Below are positions 19,219 to 28,979 of a stretch of 62,603 nucleotides of DNA, piece by piece (positions within the stretch are counted from its first letter, which is position 1; each line of letters begins with the position of its first letter). Below the pieces are notes generated by a model. That model was not told where the DNA came from and did no database searches. It saw only the letters and a list, made by a program, of their open reading frames with translations. The translations under genes and the position numbers were made by a program. This DNA is from Pusillimonas minor (GTDB lineage Bacteria > Pseudomonadota > Gammaproteobacteria > Burkholderiales > Burkholderiaceae_B): contig NZ_JACJUU010000013.1 in the NCBI RefSeq assembly GCF_014237865.1, positions 1-62,603 on the forward strand, written 5' to 3'.

Positions 19219-19689
19219 TTAGCGCGCCGCTTCGGTGACAGCCTGCAATACCTGGTCGACATGCCCCGGTACGCGCAGACCACGCCATTCTTTGACCAAC
19301 ACCCCTTTTGGGTCGATCAGAAATGTGCTGCGCTCAACACCGCGTACCTGTTTACCGTACATGTTTTTCATTTTCATGACGTCGAACAGGGTGCACAGCG
19401 TTTCGTCGGGGTCGGAAACCAGGGCAAAGGGCAGCGATTGCTTGCCGGTAAAGTTGTCGTGCGACTTGAGGGAGTCGCGTGAGACGCCAATGATCTGGCA
19501 GTTGGCGGCTTTGAAGTTTTCGAGCTGGTCGCGAAAATTTTGCGCCTGGGTTGTACAGCCCGGGGTGCTGTCCTTGGGGTAAAAATACAAAACCGTCCAT
19601 TGGCTCAAAAAGTTGTTCTGGGTGATTTCACCTTGCGTGCTTTGCGCGGTAAATGCAGGAACAGCGTTTCCGATAGTGACAGAACTCAT
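19219..19689 (-). CDS. bcp: Bcp/PrxQ-type peroxiredoxin
   Basis: A 156-residue thiol peroxidase with the PrxQ motif STPGCTTQ (peroxidatic Cys45). E. coli Bcp has a second cysteine at position 50. Here residue 50 is Gln, so that resolving cysteine is missing. The remaining cysteines are Cys64 and Cys99, and one of them or an external thiol must resolve the sulfenate. The start overlaps the stop of the preceding Mth938-like gene in an ATGA, implying translational coupling. Confidence 0.92.
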   Translation of the reverse strand: MSSVTIGNAVPAFTAQSTQGEITQNNFLSQWTVLYFYPKDSTPGCTTQAQNFRDQLENFKAANCQIIGVSRDSLKSHDNFTGKQSLPFALVSDPDETLCTLFDVMKMKNMYGKQVRGVERSTFLIDPKGVLVKEWRGLRVPGHVDQVLQAVTEAAR

Positions 19690-20135
19690 TGTGACTCCAG
19701 AGGCAAAAGGGCGGCGACAACGCGGCGGCCTTCGGCCATTAAGATGTTGTAGGTGCGGGCGGCGGCTTGCGTGCTCATGGCTTCAACGCCGATACCCAGT
19801 TCCAGTAAGGGGCGTGTAACGGCCACCGGCAAAAAATGCTGGTGCTGGCCCGTGCCCACCAATAAAACCTCGGGGGCGTTGTCCGGGCGGCGTTGCCGGC
19901 CTTCGGGTTCGTCCAGAAAGTCGAGCGGGTTGGTTGCGGCCGGGGTTAATCCGGCGATCGTCATCAGCTGGGCGCCGGTAATGTCTTTGACGCCCGATGC
20001 CTCCCAGCGCCTGACTTCGCCTTCCGGCCAGAAAAACACCGCATGGTTGTACGTGACGGCGTTGATTTCGATGTAGTCGTCGCCGTAGGCCGTAATGGTG
20101 TTAAGCGCCGGATTCGATTCTGCTTGTAGTTGCAC
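19686..20135 (-). CDS. Mth938-like domain protein (DUF498 type)
   Basis: A 149-residue cytoplasmic protein resembling the Mth938/Xcc1710-like family (DUF498; human NDUFAF3 is a distant member). Recognisable parts are the NAVTYNHAVFFWPEG region and VLLVGTGQHQHFL, followed by a helix ending NILMAEGRRVVAALLPL. The bacterial function is not known. It is coupled to bcp by a four-base overlap and divergent from alaC. Confidence 0.8.
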   Translation of the reverse strand: MQLQAESNPALNTITAYGDDYIEINAVTYNHAVFFWPEGEVRRWEASGVKDITGAQLMTIAGLTPAATNPLDFLDEPEGRQRRPDNAPEVLLVGTGQHQHFLPVAVTRPLLELGIGVEAMSTQAAARTYNILMAEGRRVVAALLPLESQ

Positions 20136-20320
20136 AGTAAAAAACTCCCGAATTCAGGCTTGATCATAGCGCAATCGTGCGTGGGTGCAGCGCAGGCGCC
20201 GGGACATCATTTTTCGGGTGCCAGGATTACTTTGACGGTTGCTTTTATTGGGGCAGGCTATCGTTTAAACTAATAGGTTATTCGCTTTTGTCCCCCTCTT
20301 GTAGACCCCAAGGAATTACC

Positions 20321-21508
20321 ATGACGAATTTTCCTCGCATTGAGCGTTTGCCGCCTTATGTTTTCAATATTACGGGCGAGCTCAAGATGGCGGCGCGCCG
20401 TCGTGGCGAGGACATCATCGATATGTCGATGGGCAACCCCGACGGTTCAACGCCCAAGCATATCGTCGACAAACTCGTCGAAGTCGTGTCGCGCCCCGAT
20501 ACTCACGGCTATTCCGTGTCCAAAGGCATTCCGCGTTTGCGCAAGGCTATTTCGGGTTGGTACGGGCGTCGGTACGGTGTTGATATCAACCCCGACACCG
20601 AAGCCATTGTCACAATCGGCTCGAAAGAAGGGCTGGCTCACCTGATGCTGGCCACCCTCGACAGGGGCGACACCGTGCTGGTCCCCAACCCCAGCTACCC
20701 CATCCATATTTATGGCGCGGTTATTGCCGGTGCAAACATTCGCTCGGTACCCATGACGCCGGGTCTCGACTTCTTCGAAGAAATCGAGCGCGCCGTCAAA
20801 GAGGCGATTCCCAAGCCCAAAATGATGATTCTGGGCTTCCCCAGCAACCCCACTGCGCAGTGTGTCGAGCTCTCGTTCTTCGAGCGCATTGTGGCCTTGG
20901 CCAAAGAACACAACATTCTGGTCGTGCACGACCTGGCTTACGCCGACATCTGCTTCGATGGCTACGTGGCGCCGTCAATCATGCAGGTGCCGGGCGCCCG
21001 CGACGTTGCCGTCGAGTTCTTTACCATGAGCAAAAGCTACAATATGGCAGGCTGGCGCGTCGGGTTCATGGTGGGTAACGCCGAGCTGGTCAATGCGCTG
21101 GCGCGTATCAAAAGCTATCACGACTATGGCACGTTCACGCCCATTCAGGTCGCGGCCATTACGGCCCTCGAAGGTCCGCAAGATTGCGTCGACGAAGTGG
21201 TCGAACAATACCGCGTGCGCCGCGACGTCCTGGCCAAGGGCCTGCACGAAGCGGGCTGGCCGGTGGATATCCCCAAAGCCTCCATGTATATCTGGGCGCG
21301 TATCCCCGAAGCCTATCGCTCCCTGGGTTCGCTCGAGTTCTCCAAAAAGCTCCTCGAACAAGCCAAGGTGGCCGTGTCGCCGGGCGTCGGGTTTGGCGAG
21401 TATGGCGACGATTACGTGCGGTTTGCACTGATCGAAAACGAGCAGCGTATCCGCCAGGCGGTGCGCGGCATCAAAGAAATGTTTCGCAAAGACGGGTTAA
21501 TTAAATGA
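20321..21508 (+). CDS. alaC: Alanine transaminase AlaC
   Basis: A 395-residue fold-type I PLP aminotransferase that makes alanine from pyruvate and glutamate, or acts on related acids. The PLP lysine is Lys238 in [20 protein letters not shown] and the FPSNPTAQ cofactor region are present. The start at 20321 has AAGGA just upstream, and the longer frame from 20177 is not conserved-looking. It overlaps hom by four bases. Placing alaC before hom-thrC is common in betaproteobacteria. Confidence 0.93.
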   Translation: MTNFPRIERLPPYVFNITGELKMAARRRGEDIIDMSMGNPDGSTPKHIVDKLVEVVSRPDTHGYSVSKGIPRLRKAISGWYGRRYGVDINPDTEAIVTIGSKEGLAHLMLATLDRGDTVLVPNPSYPIHIYGAVIAGANIRSVPMTPGLDFFEEIERAVKEAIPKPKMMILGFPSNPTAQCVELSFFERIVALAKEHNILVVHDLAYADICFDGYVAPSIMQVPGARDVAVEFFTMSKSYNMAGWRVGFMVGNAELVNALARIKSYHDYGTFTPIQVAAITALEGPQDCVDEVVEQYRVRRDVLAKGLHEAGWPVDIPKASMYIWARIPEAYRSLGSLEFSKKLLEQAKVAVSPGVGFGEYGDDYVRFALIENEQRIRQAVRGIKEMFRKDGLIK

Positions 21509-22809
21509 GTCCTGTAAAAGTAGGTTTGTTGGGTTTTGGCGTTGTCGGCGGTGGTACGTTCAAGGTACTGGCGCAAAATGCCGAAGAAATCGCACGTCGT
21601 GCGGGTCGTAAAATCGAGGTTGTTGCTGTTGGCGCCCTGAATGTCGACACCGTTCGTGAACTGGTGGGCGACAACGTCCTGGTGACCAGCGACGCCTACG
21701 AAGTCGTGCGTCACCCGGAGGTCGATATTGTTGTCGAACTGATCGGGGGCGACACCATTGCGCGCGAACTCGTCAACGAGGCCATTGCCCGTGGCAAGCA
21801 TGTGGTCACCGCCAACAAAGCCTTGTTGGCCAAGCACGGCAACGAAATCTTTGCCGCTGCACACGACAAAGGCCTGATGGTCGCTTTCGAAGCCGCTGTC
21901 GCCGGGGGCATCCCCATCGTCAAGGCCATCCGCGAAGGCCTGACCGCCAACCGCATCCAGTGGCTGGCCGGCATCATTAACGGCACAACCAACTATATTT
22001 TGTCCGAAATGCGTTTCAAGGGGCTGTCGTTCAACGAAGCCCTGGCCGATGCACAACGCCTGGGTTACGCCGAAGCCGACCCCACCTTCGATATCGAGGG
22101 CGTCGATGCGGCACACAAGCTCAGCTTGCTGGCGTCTCTGGCTTTCGGTATTCCGGTGCAGTTCAGCAAAGTTCACATCGAAGGCATCACCGGTCTGGCC
22201 AAAGAAGACATCGCCCATGCCGAGCGCCTGGGCTACCGCATCAAGTTGTTAGGCATTACCCGCCGTTGCGATCAAGGCATCGAGCTGCGCGTTCACCCTA
22301 CATTAATTCCGGTCGAGCGCCTGCTGTCCAGCGTCGAAGGCGCCATGAATGCGGTTCAGGTCAACGGCGATATGGTTGGTCCGACGCTGTACTATGGCCA
22401 GGGTGCGGGCGAGCTGCCCACAGCCTCTGCGGTAGTGGCCGACCTGGTCGACGTTACCCGTTTGCTGCTGGCCGATCCGGGCCATCGCGTCCCCCACCTG
22501 GCCTTCCAGCCAGGCGCCATGGCCGATACCCCCATTTTGTCCATGGATGACGTGATTTCGTCGTATTACCTGCGTCTGCGTGTCGATGACCGCCCCGGCG
22601 TGCTGGCCGATCTGGCCCGTGTACTGGCCAATCATCAAATCTCTATCGGGTCCATGTTCCAAGAGCCTCACGGCCCGGCCGATGCCGATATTATTTTCTT
22701 GTCGCACGAGGCTCGCGAAGGTAACGTTAACCGTGCGCTCGAAGAAATTCAGGCGCTGCCATTTGTTAAATCCCACGTCACGCGTCTTCGCGTCGAGTCG
22801 CTGCTATGA
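21505..22809 (+). CDS. hom: Homoserine dehydrogenase
   Basis: A 434-residue monofunctional enzyme that reduces aspartate semialdehyde to homoserine, at the branch to threonine and methionine. The N-terminal nucleotide-binding motif is [10 protein letters not shown]. The catalytic segment includes [14 protein letters not shown]-terminal ACT domain (from about residue 350, [17 protein letters not shown]) suggests threonine feedback inhibition. There is no aspartokinase fusion. ATGA overlaps on both sides bind it to alaC and thrC. Confidence 0.96.
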   Translation: MSPVKVGLLGFGVVGGGTFKVLAQNAEEIARRAGRKIEVVAVGALNVDTVRELVGDNVLVTSDAYEVVRHPEVDIVVELIGGDTIARELVNEAIARGKHVVTANKALLAKHGNEIFAAAHDKGLMVAFEAAVAGGIPIVKAIREGLTANRIQWLAGIINGTTNYILSEMRFKGLSFNEALADAQRLGYAEADPTFDIEGVDAAHKLSLLASLAFGIPVQFSKVHIEGITGLAKEDIAHAERLGYRIKLLGITRRCDQGIELRVHPTLIPVERLLSSVEGAMNAVQVNGDMVGPTLYYGQGAGELPTASAVVADLVDVTRLLLADPGHRVPHLAFQPGAMADTPILSMDDVISSYYLRLRVDDRPGVLADLARVLANHQISIGSMFQEPHGPADADIIFLSHEAREGNVNRALEEIQALPFVKSHVTRLRVESLL

Positions 22810-24215
22810 AATACCGCTCCACTCGCGGCGGCATGGCGCCGCTCGAATTTTCCGATATCCTGCTCGAAGGTCTGGCCCCGGATGGCGGCCTGGCCTTGCC
22901 CGAGTCGCTGCCCAAAATTTCGTCCGAAACCCTCGAAGCCTGGCGCGAGCTCAATTATGCGCAGCTGGCGACCGAAGTCCTGGGCTTGTTCATCACCGAC
23001 ATCCCGCGTGCCGATCTTGCCAGGCTTACTGCCGCCGCTTATAACAACCAGGTGTTCGACACACCCGACATCGTACCGGTCAAGCCGCTCGATAACGGCT
23101 TAAGCCTGCTTGGCTTGTCGCAGGGGCCAACGCTGGCGTTCAAAGATATGGCCATGCAGTTTTTGGGCCAGGTGTTTGAATACGTGCTGGCAAAACGCAA
23201 CAGCACACTTAATATTCTGGGCGCTACCTCGGGCGATACCGGTTCGGCCGCCGAGTACGCGCTGCGCGGCAAAAAAGGTGTGTCGGTATTCATGTTGTCG
23301 CCGCATGGCCGCATGAGCGATTTCCAGCGCGCCCAAATGTATTCGCTGCAAGACGACAATATCCACAATATTGCTGTCAAGGGCGTGTTCGACGAATGCC
23401 AGGACATCGTCAAGTCATTGGCCGGCGACCTCGATTTCAAATCGCGCTATCACCTGGGCGCCGTCAACTCCATTAACTGGGCGCGCATCGCCGCTCAGGT
23501 GGTGTATTACTTCTGGGGTTGGCTGCGTGCCACCACCGGCCCGGGCCAACAGGTTTCGTTTGCGGTGCCCTCCGGTAATTTTGGCAATATTCTTTCGGGC
23601 CACCTTGCGCGCGAAATGGGTTTGCCGGTGCGTCGTCTGGTGCTGGCCACCAACGAAAACAACGTACTCGAAGAGTTTTTCCGCACCGGCATCTATCGTC
23701 CGCGTTCGGCAGCGCAAACGCACGCGACGTCCAGCCCGTCCATGGATATTTCGCGTGCTTCCAACTTCGAGCGTTTCGTTTTCGATCTGGTCGGCCAGGA
23801 TGCCGCGCGCGTCGCGCAATTGTGGCAGCAATTATCGCAATCGGGCGAGTTCGACTTGTCCGGTCTGAAGTCGCAGTTCGAGGCGCGTTATGGTTTCGTG
23901 GCCGGCGTCAGTACGCACGCCGACCGTCTGGCTACCATCCGCAGTGTCCACGCGGCCACCGGCGTCATTATCGATCCGCATACGGCCGACGGCGTCAAGG
24001 TGGCGCGTCCGTTTGTCGAGGCCGGCATCCCCATGCTGGTGCTCGAAACCGCCTTGCCGGCCAAGTTCAACGACACAATCGTCGAGGCCATTGGCCAACC
24101 CGCGCAGCCGCCCGCGCATCTGGGGCATCTGGGTTCGTTGCCGCAAAAAGTCGAAATCATGGATTGCGACACGGCCCTGGTTCGGCGCTACATCGAGCAA
24201 CACGCCAAGGTGTAA
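22806..24215 (+). CDS. thrC: Threonine synthase
   Basis: A 469-residue fold-type II PLP enzyme that converts O-phosphohomoserine to threonine. It begins MKYRSTRGG, typical of the long proteobacterial ThrC class. The PLP lysine is Lys113 in LAFKDMAMQFLG, and GATSGDTGSAAEYAL is the phosphate-cup region. The start overlaps the hom stop by four bases. Homoserine kinase (thrB) is not in the window, so the step between hom and thrC is encoded elsewhere. Confidence 0.96.
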   Translation: MKYRSTRGGMAPLEFSDILLEGLAPDGGLALPESLPKISSETLEAWRELNYAQLATEVLGLFITDIPRADLARLTAAAYNNQVFDTPDIVPVKPLDNGLSLLGLSQGPTLAFKDMAMQFLGQVFEYVLAKRNSTLNILGATSGDTGSAAEYALRGKKGVSVFMLSPHGRMSDFQRAQMYSLQDDNIHNIAVKGVFDECQDIVKSLAGDLDFKSRYHLGAVNSINWARIAAQVVYYFWGWLRATTGPGQQVSFAVPSGNFGNILSGHLAREMGLPVRRLVLATNENNVLEEFFRTGIYRPRSAAQTHATSSPSMDISRASNFERFVFDLVGQDAARVAQLWQQLSQSGEFDLSGLKSQFEARYGFVAGVSTHADRLATIRSVHAATGVIIDPHTADGVKVARPFVEAGIPMLVLETALPAKFNDTIVEAIGQPAQPPAHLGHLGSLPQKVEIMDCDTALVRRYIEQHAKV

Positions 24216-24266
24216 GGCCGTGTCACGCCAGCTTTGTTGGCGGGGCCTGTTCCCCGCGCTGTGGCA

Positions 24267-24650
24267 ATGATTACCGTTACCCACCTTCTGGCGGTGGGTA
24301 TCGGTGCCGCATTGGGCGCCGTGTGTCGCTGGCTGTTGGGGCTATGGCTTAACCATGCCGGGGCCTTTGTGCCCTGGGGTACATTGGCCGCCAATTACAT
24401 CGGCGCTTATGCCATTGGCGTGGCTATTGCACTTGTCCTTCAAATGCCCTCGGTGCCCGACTGGTTGCGGTTGTTTTTGGTAACGGGGTTTTTGGGCGGG
24501 CTTACAACGTTCTCCACGTTTTCGGCCGAAACCTTTGGCCTGCTGCAACGGGGCGATTTGTGGCAGGCGTTTTCATATGTTTTTATCAGCTTGTTTGGGG
24601 CTTTGGCCCTGACAGCCTTGGGGGTGTACTCCGGTCAGCGGCTGTTTTAG
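24267..24650 (+). CDS. crcB: Fluoride channel CrcB/Fluc
   Basis: A 127-residue four-helix membrane protein that exports fluoride as a dual-topology dimer. Family signatures are GAALGAVCRW in helix 1, WGTLAANYIGAYAIG in helix 2 (with the conserved Asn) and GFLGGLTTFSTFSAE in helix 3. The start at 24267 removes an 11-residue TTG-initiated extension. I saw no fluoride riboswitch in the 51 bases after thrC. Confidence 0.93.
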   Translation: MITVTHLLAVGIGAALGAVCRWLLGLWLNHAGAFVPWGTLAANYIGAYAIGVAIALVLQMPSVPDWLRLFLVTGFLGGLTTFSTFSAETFGLLQRGDLWQAFSYVFISLFGALALTALGVYSGQRLF

Positions 24651-24678
24651 TCTCTCGTTGTTGGCGAATGTGTGCACT

Positions 24679-25983
24679 TTATCCAATGCATCGGGCTGCT
24701 GCTTGCCCACTGATCACCGCCCCTTCTAAAACGGCCGGGTAGCCGGTATTGGTCCAGTCTCCGGCCAGCGCCAGATTATCCCAGGGCGTGTGGTTGTCTG
24801 GCCGGGTCAGGCCCGGGGTGGCGGCAAAAGTGGCCCGTTTTTCAATAATCAACATTTGTTCGGCAACCTTGGGCATGGGTCCAAACCGCGCCGTTTGCCG
24901 GCAAACTTGTTCAAGAATTACCCGGCCTGCCGTTTCGCGGTCTGTCAGGTTCTCAGGCCGGCAGTTACTTATGACGATACTGATCAACGGATGTCGATCG
25001 GGTGCATTTGAAATAACGGCGTGATTAAAAAGCCATTGACCCAAACGTCCGGGGTCGGCCTGGTCGTCCAGCATCAGCATGGGTTCGTGCAGTGCATCCC
25101 AAGGTTCTTCAAGTATCAGGTTAAGGGTGGCGATGGGCACAGGGCTGAAGGCATCCAGGTGCTGCAGCAGGCGTTTAGTACCTGGTCGTGCGGGTAGGTC
25201 AGCCAGCAAGCGCTTTGCATTGGGTGGTGGTACGGCAACGACAAGTGCATCGTGCCAATGCTTTCCATTCAGGGTATAGCCGTTAGGTGCTGCGTTAATA
25301 CGCTGGATCGGGCTGTGTCGATGCAACGTGATGTCGGCGGGCAGGTGGTCGGGCCACAGGTCAGACAAGTCGGTGCGCGGGATAAGGACATCGCTCGCGT
25401 GGCGACCGGCATCCAGGCTGTCTTTTAATACTCGCGCCATCATTGCGGTACTGGCATCGGCAAGCGGCGTGTTAAGTGCCGCCAGACATAGTGGTTCCCA
25501 GAAACGTTTGACTACGCCGGCAGGTTGACGCTGTTCATCCAGCCATTGGGCTAAAGGCCGGTCAGGCGCAACCTTCCAGCCGCCTGGTCGTAGATGCGCC
25601 ATTGCCTTGAGTAGCGCCGCTTTCTCTGAGGTATGCCACCCCTTGGCCAGGGCGACTGCAGCCACTGCATGCCATGGCGATGGCAACGCGCGGCACCGCA
25701 GTTCGAAGTCCCCCGATGCTGACCGCATTTTCAGACCAAATTGCAAAAGCAGGCTGTCAGGGTCGCGATGCAGGCGTCGCATCAGTTGCAGCGTGCGCTG
25801 GTAGGCGCCAAGCATAATGTGCTGGCCGTTATCGAGCGGGGCCCGACCTGCTGCCGGCACGCGGCGCGCCCGTCCACCGGCTAACGGTCCTGCTTCATAG
25901 AGGCTGACGTCATGCCCCGCATCGTGCAGGGCAATGGCGGCGCTTAGGCCGGCCCAGCCTGCGCCGATGACGCCAACGTTCAT
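24679..25983 (-). CDS. hpnE: Hydroxysqualene dehydroxylase HpnE
   Basis: A 434-residue FAD-dependent amine-oxidase/phytoene-desaturase-like protein. HpnE reduces hydroxysqualene to squalene, the last step of the three-enzyme bacterial squalene route. The dinucleotide-binding motif is GVIGAGWAGLSAA at residues 4-16, with EAGPLAGGRARR following, and the C-terminal FAD region reads LALAGDWTNTGYPAVLEGA. The start overlaps the hpnD stop by four bases. Context with hpnC and hpnD separates it from carotenoid desaturases. Confidence 0.93.
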   Translation of the reverse strand: MNVGVIGAGWAGLSAAIALHDAGHDVSLYEAGPLAGGRARRVPAAGRAPLDNGQHIMLGAYQRTLQLMRRLHRDPDSLLLQFGLKMRSASGDFELRCRALPSPWHAVAAVALAKGWHTSEKAALLKAMAHLRPGGWKVAPDRPLAQWLDEQRQPAGVVKRFWEPLCLAALNTPLADASTAMMARVLKDSLDAGRHASDVLIPRTDLSDLWPDHLPADITLHRHSPIQRINAAPNGYTLNGKHWHDALVVAVPPPNAKRLLADLPARPGTKRLLQHLDAFSPVPIATLNLILEEPWDALHEPMLMLDDQADPGRLGQWLFNHAVISNAPDRHPLISIVISNCRPENLTDRETAGRVILEQVCRQTARFGPMPKVAEQMLIIEKRATFAATPGLTRPDNHTPWDNLALAGDWTNTGYPAVLEGAVISGQAAARCIG

Positions 25984-26843
25984 TGGGCGAACTGGCGGCT
26001 CAGTCGTTTACCGCCGCTGACCCATGTTTTCCAGGCCAGCCAGAATTTACGTATGGGCGTGAGTGAAATGCGCTGGTCCATCACATGCCACTGATCACGT
26101 TCAATTTCGAGCAGCAGTGCATGGTAAATGGCCGCCATGGCCAAACCCGGGCGCTGGTTGCGTCGGTCGACCTCGGGCAGCGCGGCCAGAGCTTCGCGAT
26201 AGTAGCTTTTTGCCCGCTCGGTCTGAAAACGCATGAGCGCAACAAAACGATCGGAATATTGGCTATTGAGGATCTCCGAGGCCTTGACGTTGAATTGCTG
26301 CAGCTCATTGACCGGAAGGTAGATACGACCGCGACGGGCATCATCGCCTACGTCTCGAATGATATTGGTCAGCTGGAAGGCCAGGCCGAGTTTATCGGCA
26401 TACTCGAGTGTGGCATCGTTCTGGTAACCGAAAACGCCGACAGACAGCTCGCCCACAACGCCGGCGGCATGCCAGCAGTATTTTTGCAGCCCCGGCCAGT
26501 CGAGGTAGCGACTTTGGTCGAGGTCCATTTCCATACCGTCGATGACGGCATGCATGCGCGCGGCCGTCAGCTTGCATGGCCCGATATGGGGCAGCAAGGC
26601 CTTCATGACGGGGTGTTCGGCTTGCCCCTTGAACAACAGGTCGACCTGCTGGTGCCACCAGGCCAGGGTGCGGCGTGCAACCGAAGGGTCGTTGCACTCG
26701 TCGACCACATCGTCAACCTCCCGGCAGAAGGCATACAGGGCGGTAATCGCCAGGCGGCGCTCGGGGGGCAGGAACAAAAAGGCGTAATAAAAGCTCGAGC
26801 CACTTTTTGTGGCTTTGTTCTGGCAGTATTCGTCGGGGCTCAT
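25980..26843 (-). CDS. hpnD: Presqualene diphosphate synthase HpnD
   Basis: A 287-residue squalene/phytoene synthase-family protein that joins two farnesyl diphosphates into presqualene diphosphate. The two aspartate-rich motifs are REVDDVVDE and NIIRDVGDDARRGRIYLP. The start MSPDEYCQNKA at 26843 fits the family; a longer frame to 26879 would run into hpnC. It lies 7 bases after hpnC and overlaps hpnE, so the three form one operon. Confidence 0.94.
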   Translation of the reverse strand: MSPDEYCQNKATKSGSSFYYAFLFLPPERRLAITALYAFCREVDDVVDECNDPSVARRTLAWWHQQVDLLFKGQAEHPVMKALLPHIGPCKLTAARMHAVIDGMEMDLDQSRYLDWPGLQKYCWHAAGVVGELSVGVFGYQNDATLEYADKLGLAFQLTNIIRDVGDDARRGRIYLPVNELQQFNVKASEILNSQYSDRFVALMRFQTERAKSYYREALAALPEVDRRNQRPGLAMAAIYHALLLEIERDQWHVMDQRISLTPIRKFWLAWKTWVSGGKRLSRQFAQ

Positions 26844-26850
26844 GCGTGAC

Positions 26851-27744
26851 TTAATAGTTTGGCGCCTTGCGGCGCACAAGGGCCCGTGCCGAAATGACGA
26901 GCCAGTCGCGCATTTTCAGGGTGGGCCGATGATTGAATATGTCGTAGTTTAAATCGTCCAGTCGCTCAAGGATACGCAAACCGCCTTCAATCACCATGCG
27001 TAACTCGAGGGCGAGCCGGCCTGGCAGTTTTGCGGGCAGGCCGCGGCCCTCGTTAAACAGGCAGCGCGCCTGGTCGACTTGATGGCGCATGAGCGCTTGC
27101 CAGGCCGCATTGCATTGTCCGGCTGCAATCTGTGTCTCGGTCACACCAAAGGCTTGCAAGCGCGCCTGCGGCAAGTAAACGCGATTTTTTTTCCAGTCGA
27201 TGGCCACGTCTTGCCAGAAATTGGTCAGCTGCAGGCCCGTGCAAATGGCATCGGCGGCAGACAGGTTCTCGGGTGATGCCGCATCATAAAGGTGCAGCAT
27301 GAGTCGCCCCACCGGGTTTGCCGAGCGTCTGCAGTAGTCGAACAGCGCTTCGTCGTTGGGGTAACGGGTGATCTGAACGTCTTGTGAAAAGGCGGAAAGC
27401 AGGTCGTAGAACGGTTGTAACGGCAGACGGTGCCGGTGGATGGTCGATTGCAGGGGAACGAACACCGCTTCCAGCGCAGCCGAACAGCCATTGGCGTCGC
27501 TGTTCGGTACCGGTCGGGTGCGGGTGTCGGTGGCATGGTTCAGGGCCGTGTTTTGCGCAATCTGGTCCAGCGCTGCCCGGTAGGCATCAAGGGCCTGCAG
27601 ACGGGCTTGTGGCGTTGCATTGCCTTCGTCGGCAATGTCGTCGGCCGATCGGGCGAACCGGTAGATATCGACGACCGCGCCGCGCAGATGTCGTGGCACC
27701 AGTACTGAAGCTACCGGGAAGTTTTCGTAGTGGTCGACCGCCAT
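26851..27744 (-). CDS. hpnC: Hydroxysqualene synthase HpnC
   Basis: A 297-residue squalene/phytoene synthase-family paralogue that converts presqualene diphosphate to hydroxysqualene. It keeps both diphosphate-binding motifs, RSADDIADE and NFWQDVAIDWKKNRVYLP. It is the first gene of hpnCDE and divergent from alr across a 79-bp gap. Hopanoid export and modification genes and squalene-hopene cyclase are not in the window. Confidence 0.93.
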   Translation of the reverse strand: MAVDHYENFPVASVLVPRHLRGAVVDIYRFARSADDIADEGNATPQARLQALDAYRAALDQIAQNTALNHATDTRTRPVPNSDANGCSAALEAVFVPLQSTIHRHRLPLQPFYDLLSAFSQDVQITRYPNDEALFDYCRRSANPVGRLMLHLYDAASPENLSAADAICTGLQLTNFWQDVAIDWKKNRVYLPQARLQAFGVTETQIAAGQCNAAWQALMRHQVDQARCLFNEGRGLPAKLPGRLALELRMVIEGGLRILERLDDLNYDIFNHRPTLKMRDWLVISARALVRRKAPNY

Positions 27745-27823
27745 GAAGATTGTTTTGAATTTTTACAGGACGCCAAGCGAACGCCCTTCAGTTGGATTAG
27801 ACTTTCGGTATTAGGGGGAAGTT

Positions 27824-28954
27824 ATGCCACGTCCAATTTCGGCAACGATTTCGTTGCCGTTTTTAACTCATAACCTGGCCGTTATACACGACCAGCTAAA
27901 TCGTATCAGCATCGAACACAATCGTAGTCGCCCAAAAATCTGGGCCGTGATCAAGGCCAATGCGTATGGGCATGGCATCGAAAACGCGGTCAAGGCATTT
28001 GCCCAGGCCGATGGCCTGGCCATGCTCGACGTTGACGAAGCTATTGTTTGTCGCGAAAAAGGTTGGGCCAAGCCAATCTTGATGCTGGAGGGGTTTTTTA
28101 ACGCTCCCGATATTAACCTGTTCAGCCAGTACTCGCTCGATGCCACAGTTCATTGTCGTGATCAAATTGACATGCTGGCCGGTGTATCGGTAAAAAACCC
28201 TGTTAATGTGTTTCTTAAGTTAAACACCGGCATGAATCGTCTCGGGTTCGCGCCCGAGGCCTTTAACGCAGCGTGGCAGCGCGTGGCCGCCTTGCACACG
28301 CAAGGCGTGGTGGGCGACATGGGGAAAATGACGCACTTCGCACGCGCCGACGAACGTGACAGCCTGACGCAAAAGCAAATCAGTTTGCTGCGGCATGTCA
28401 CCGACGCGTTGCCGGGGCCGGTCAGTATGTGCAATTCGGCTGCAACGCTCACACCCGATTACTGGTTGTCGTTGCCCGATGCGCCTGCGCAATGGGTGCG
28501 CCCGGGTATTTGTTTGTATGGGTCATCGCCGTTTGCGCATCTGTCCAGCCAACGTCTGGGTTTGCGACCAGGCATGACCCTGCGCTCACAGCTCATCAGC
28601 GTGCGCGACATTCAAGCCGGCGAGGGCGTTGGTTATGGTCATATGTTTGTGGCCGACCAGCCCATGCGTGTAGGCGTGGTGGCCTGTGGGTATGCCGATG
28701 GTTATCCGCGGCACGCCACCACGGGTACGCCGGTGGTTGTCAAAGGCGTCCGAACCCGGCTTTTGGGTCGGGTGTCCATGGACATGCTGGCGGTCGATTT
28801 AGGGCCGGTGCCTGAACCTTCTGTCGGTGACGAGGTCGTATTGTGGGGTGAAGGCGGCCCCGGTGTCGACGAAGTGGCCGTGGCTGCCGGTACCATCGGC
28901 TATGAATTATTATGCGCGGTGGCGCCGCGTGTGCCCAAAGTGGTGATTTCCTGA
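27824..28954 (+). CDS. alr: Alanine racemase
   Basis: A 376-residue fold-type III PLP enzyme that interconverts L- and D-alanine for peptidoglycan. The PLP lysine is Lys44 in WAVIKANAYGHG. The second catalytic residue, Tyr, is in VGYGHMF, and RVSMDMLAVDLG is the C-terminal signature. The ribosome site GGGGGAA is strong. No dadA neighbours it, so an anabolic role is more likely than the catabolic DadX role. The TTG-started SDR gene follows after 25 bases and radA after that, probably in one transcript. Confidence 0.94.
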   Translation: MPRPISATISLPFLTHNLAVIHDQLNRISIEHNRSRPKIWAVIKANAYGHGIENAVKAFAQADGLAMLDVDEAIVCREKGWAKPILMLEGFFNAPDINLFSQYSLDATVHCRDQIDMLAGVSVKNPVNVFLKLNTGMNRLGFAPEAFNAAWQRVAALHTQGVVGDMGKMTHFARADERDSLTQKQISLLRHVTDALPGPVSMCNSAATLTPDYWLSLPDAPAQWVRPGICLYGSSPFAHLSSQRLGLRPGMTLRSQLISVRDIQAGEGVGYGHMFVADQPMRVGVVACGYADGYPRHATTGTPVVVKGVRTRLLGRVSMDMLAVDLGPVPEPSVGDEVVLWGEGGPGVDEVAVAAGTIGYELLCAVAPRVPKVVIS

Positions 28955-28979
28955 AACCCAACCCCGATAAGGACAGACC

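Noticed and set aside
20232-20261. TTGACG plus a GGCTAT-like box before alaC as a promoter
   Set aside because: The -10 element is poor, so the match is not better than chance in an AT-richer gap.
24216-24266. Possible fluoride riboswitch before crcB
   Set aside because: Only 51 bases separate thrC and crcB, and I see no pseudoknot-like pattern of that riboswitch class.
24679-27744. Carotenoid genes crtB/crtI
   Set aside because: Two adjacent synthase paralogues plus an amine-oxidase-like protein fit hpnCDE; a carotenoid cluster would have one synthase and a longer desaturase.
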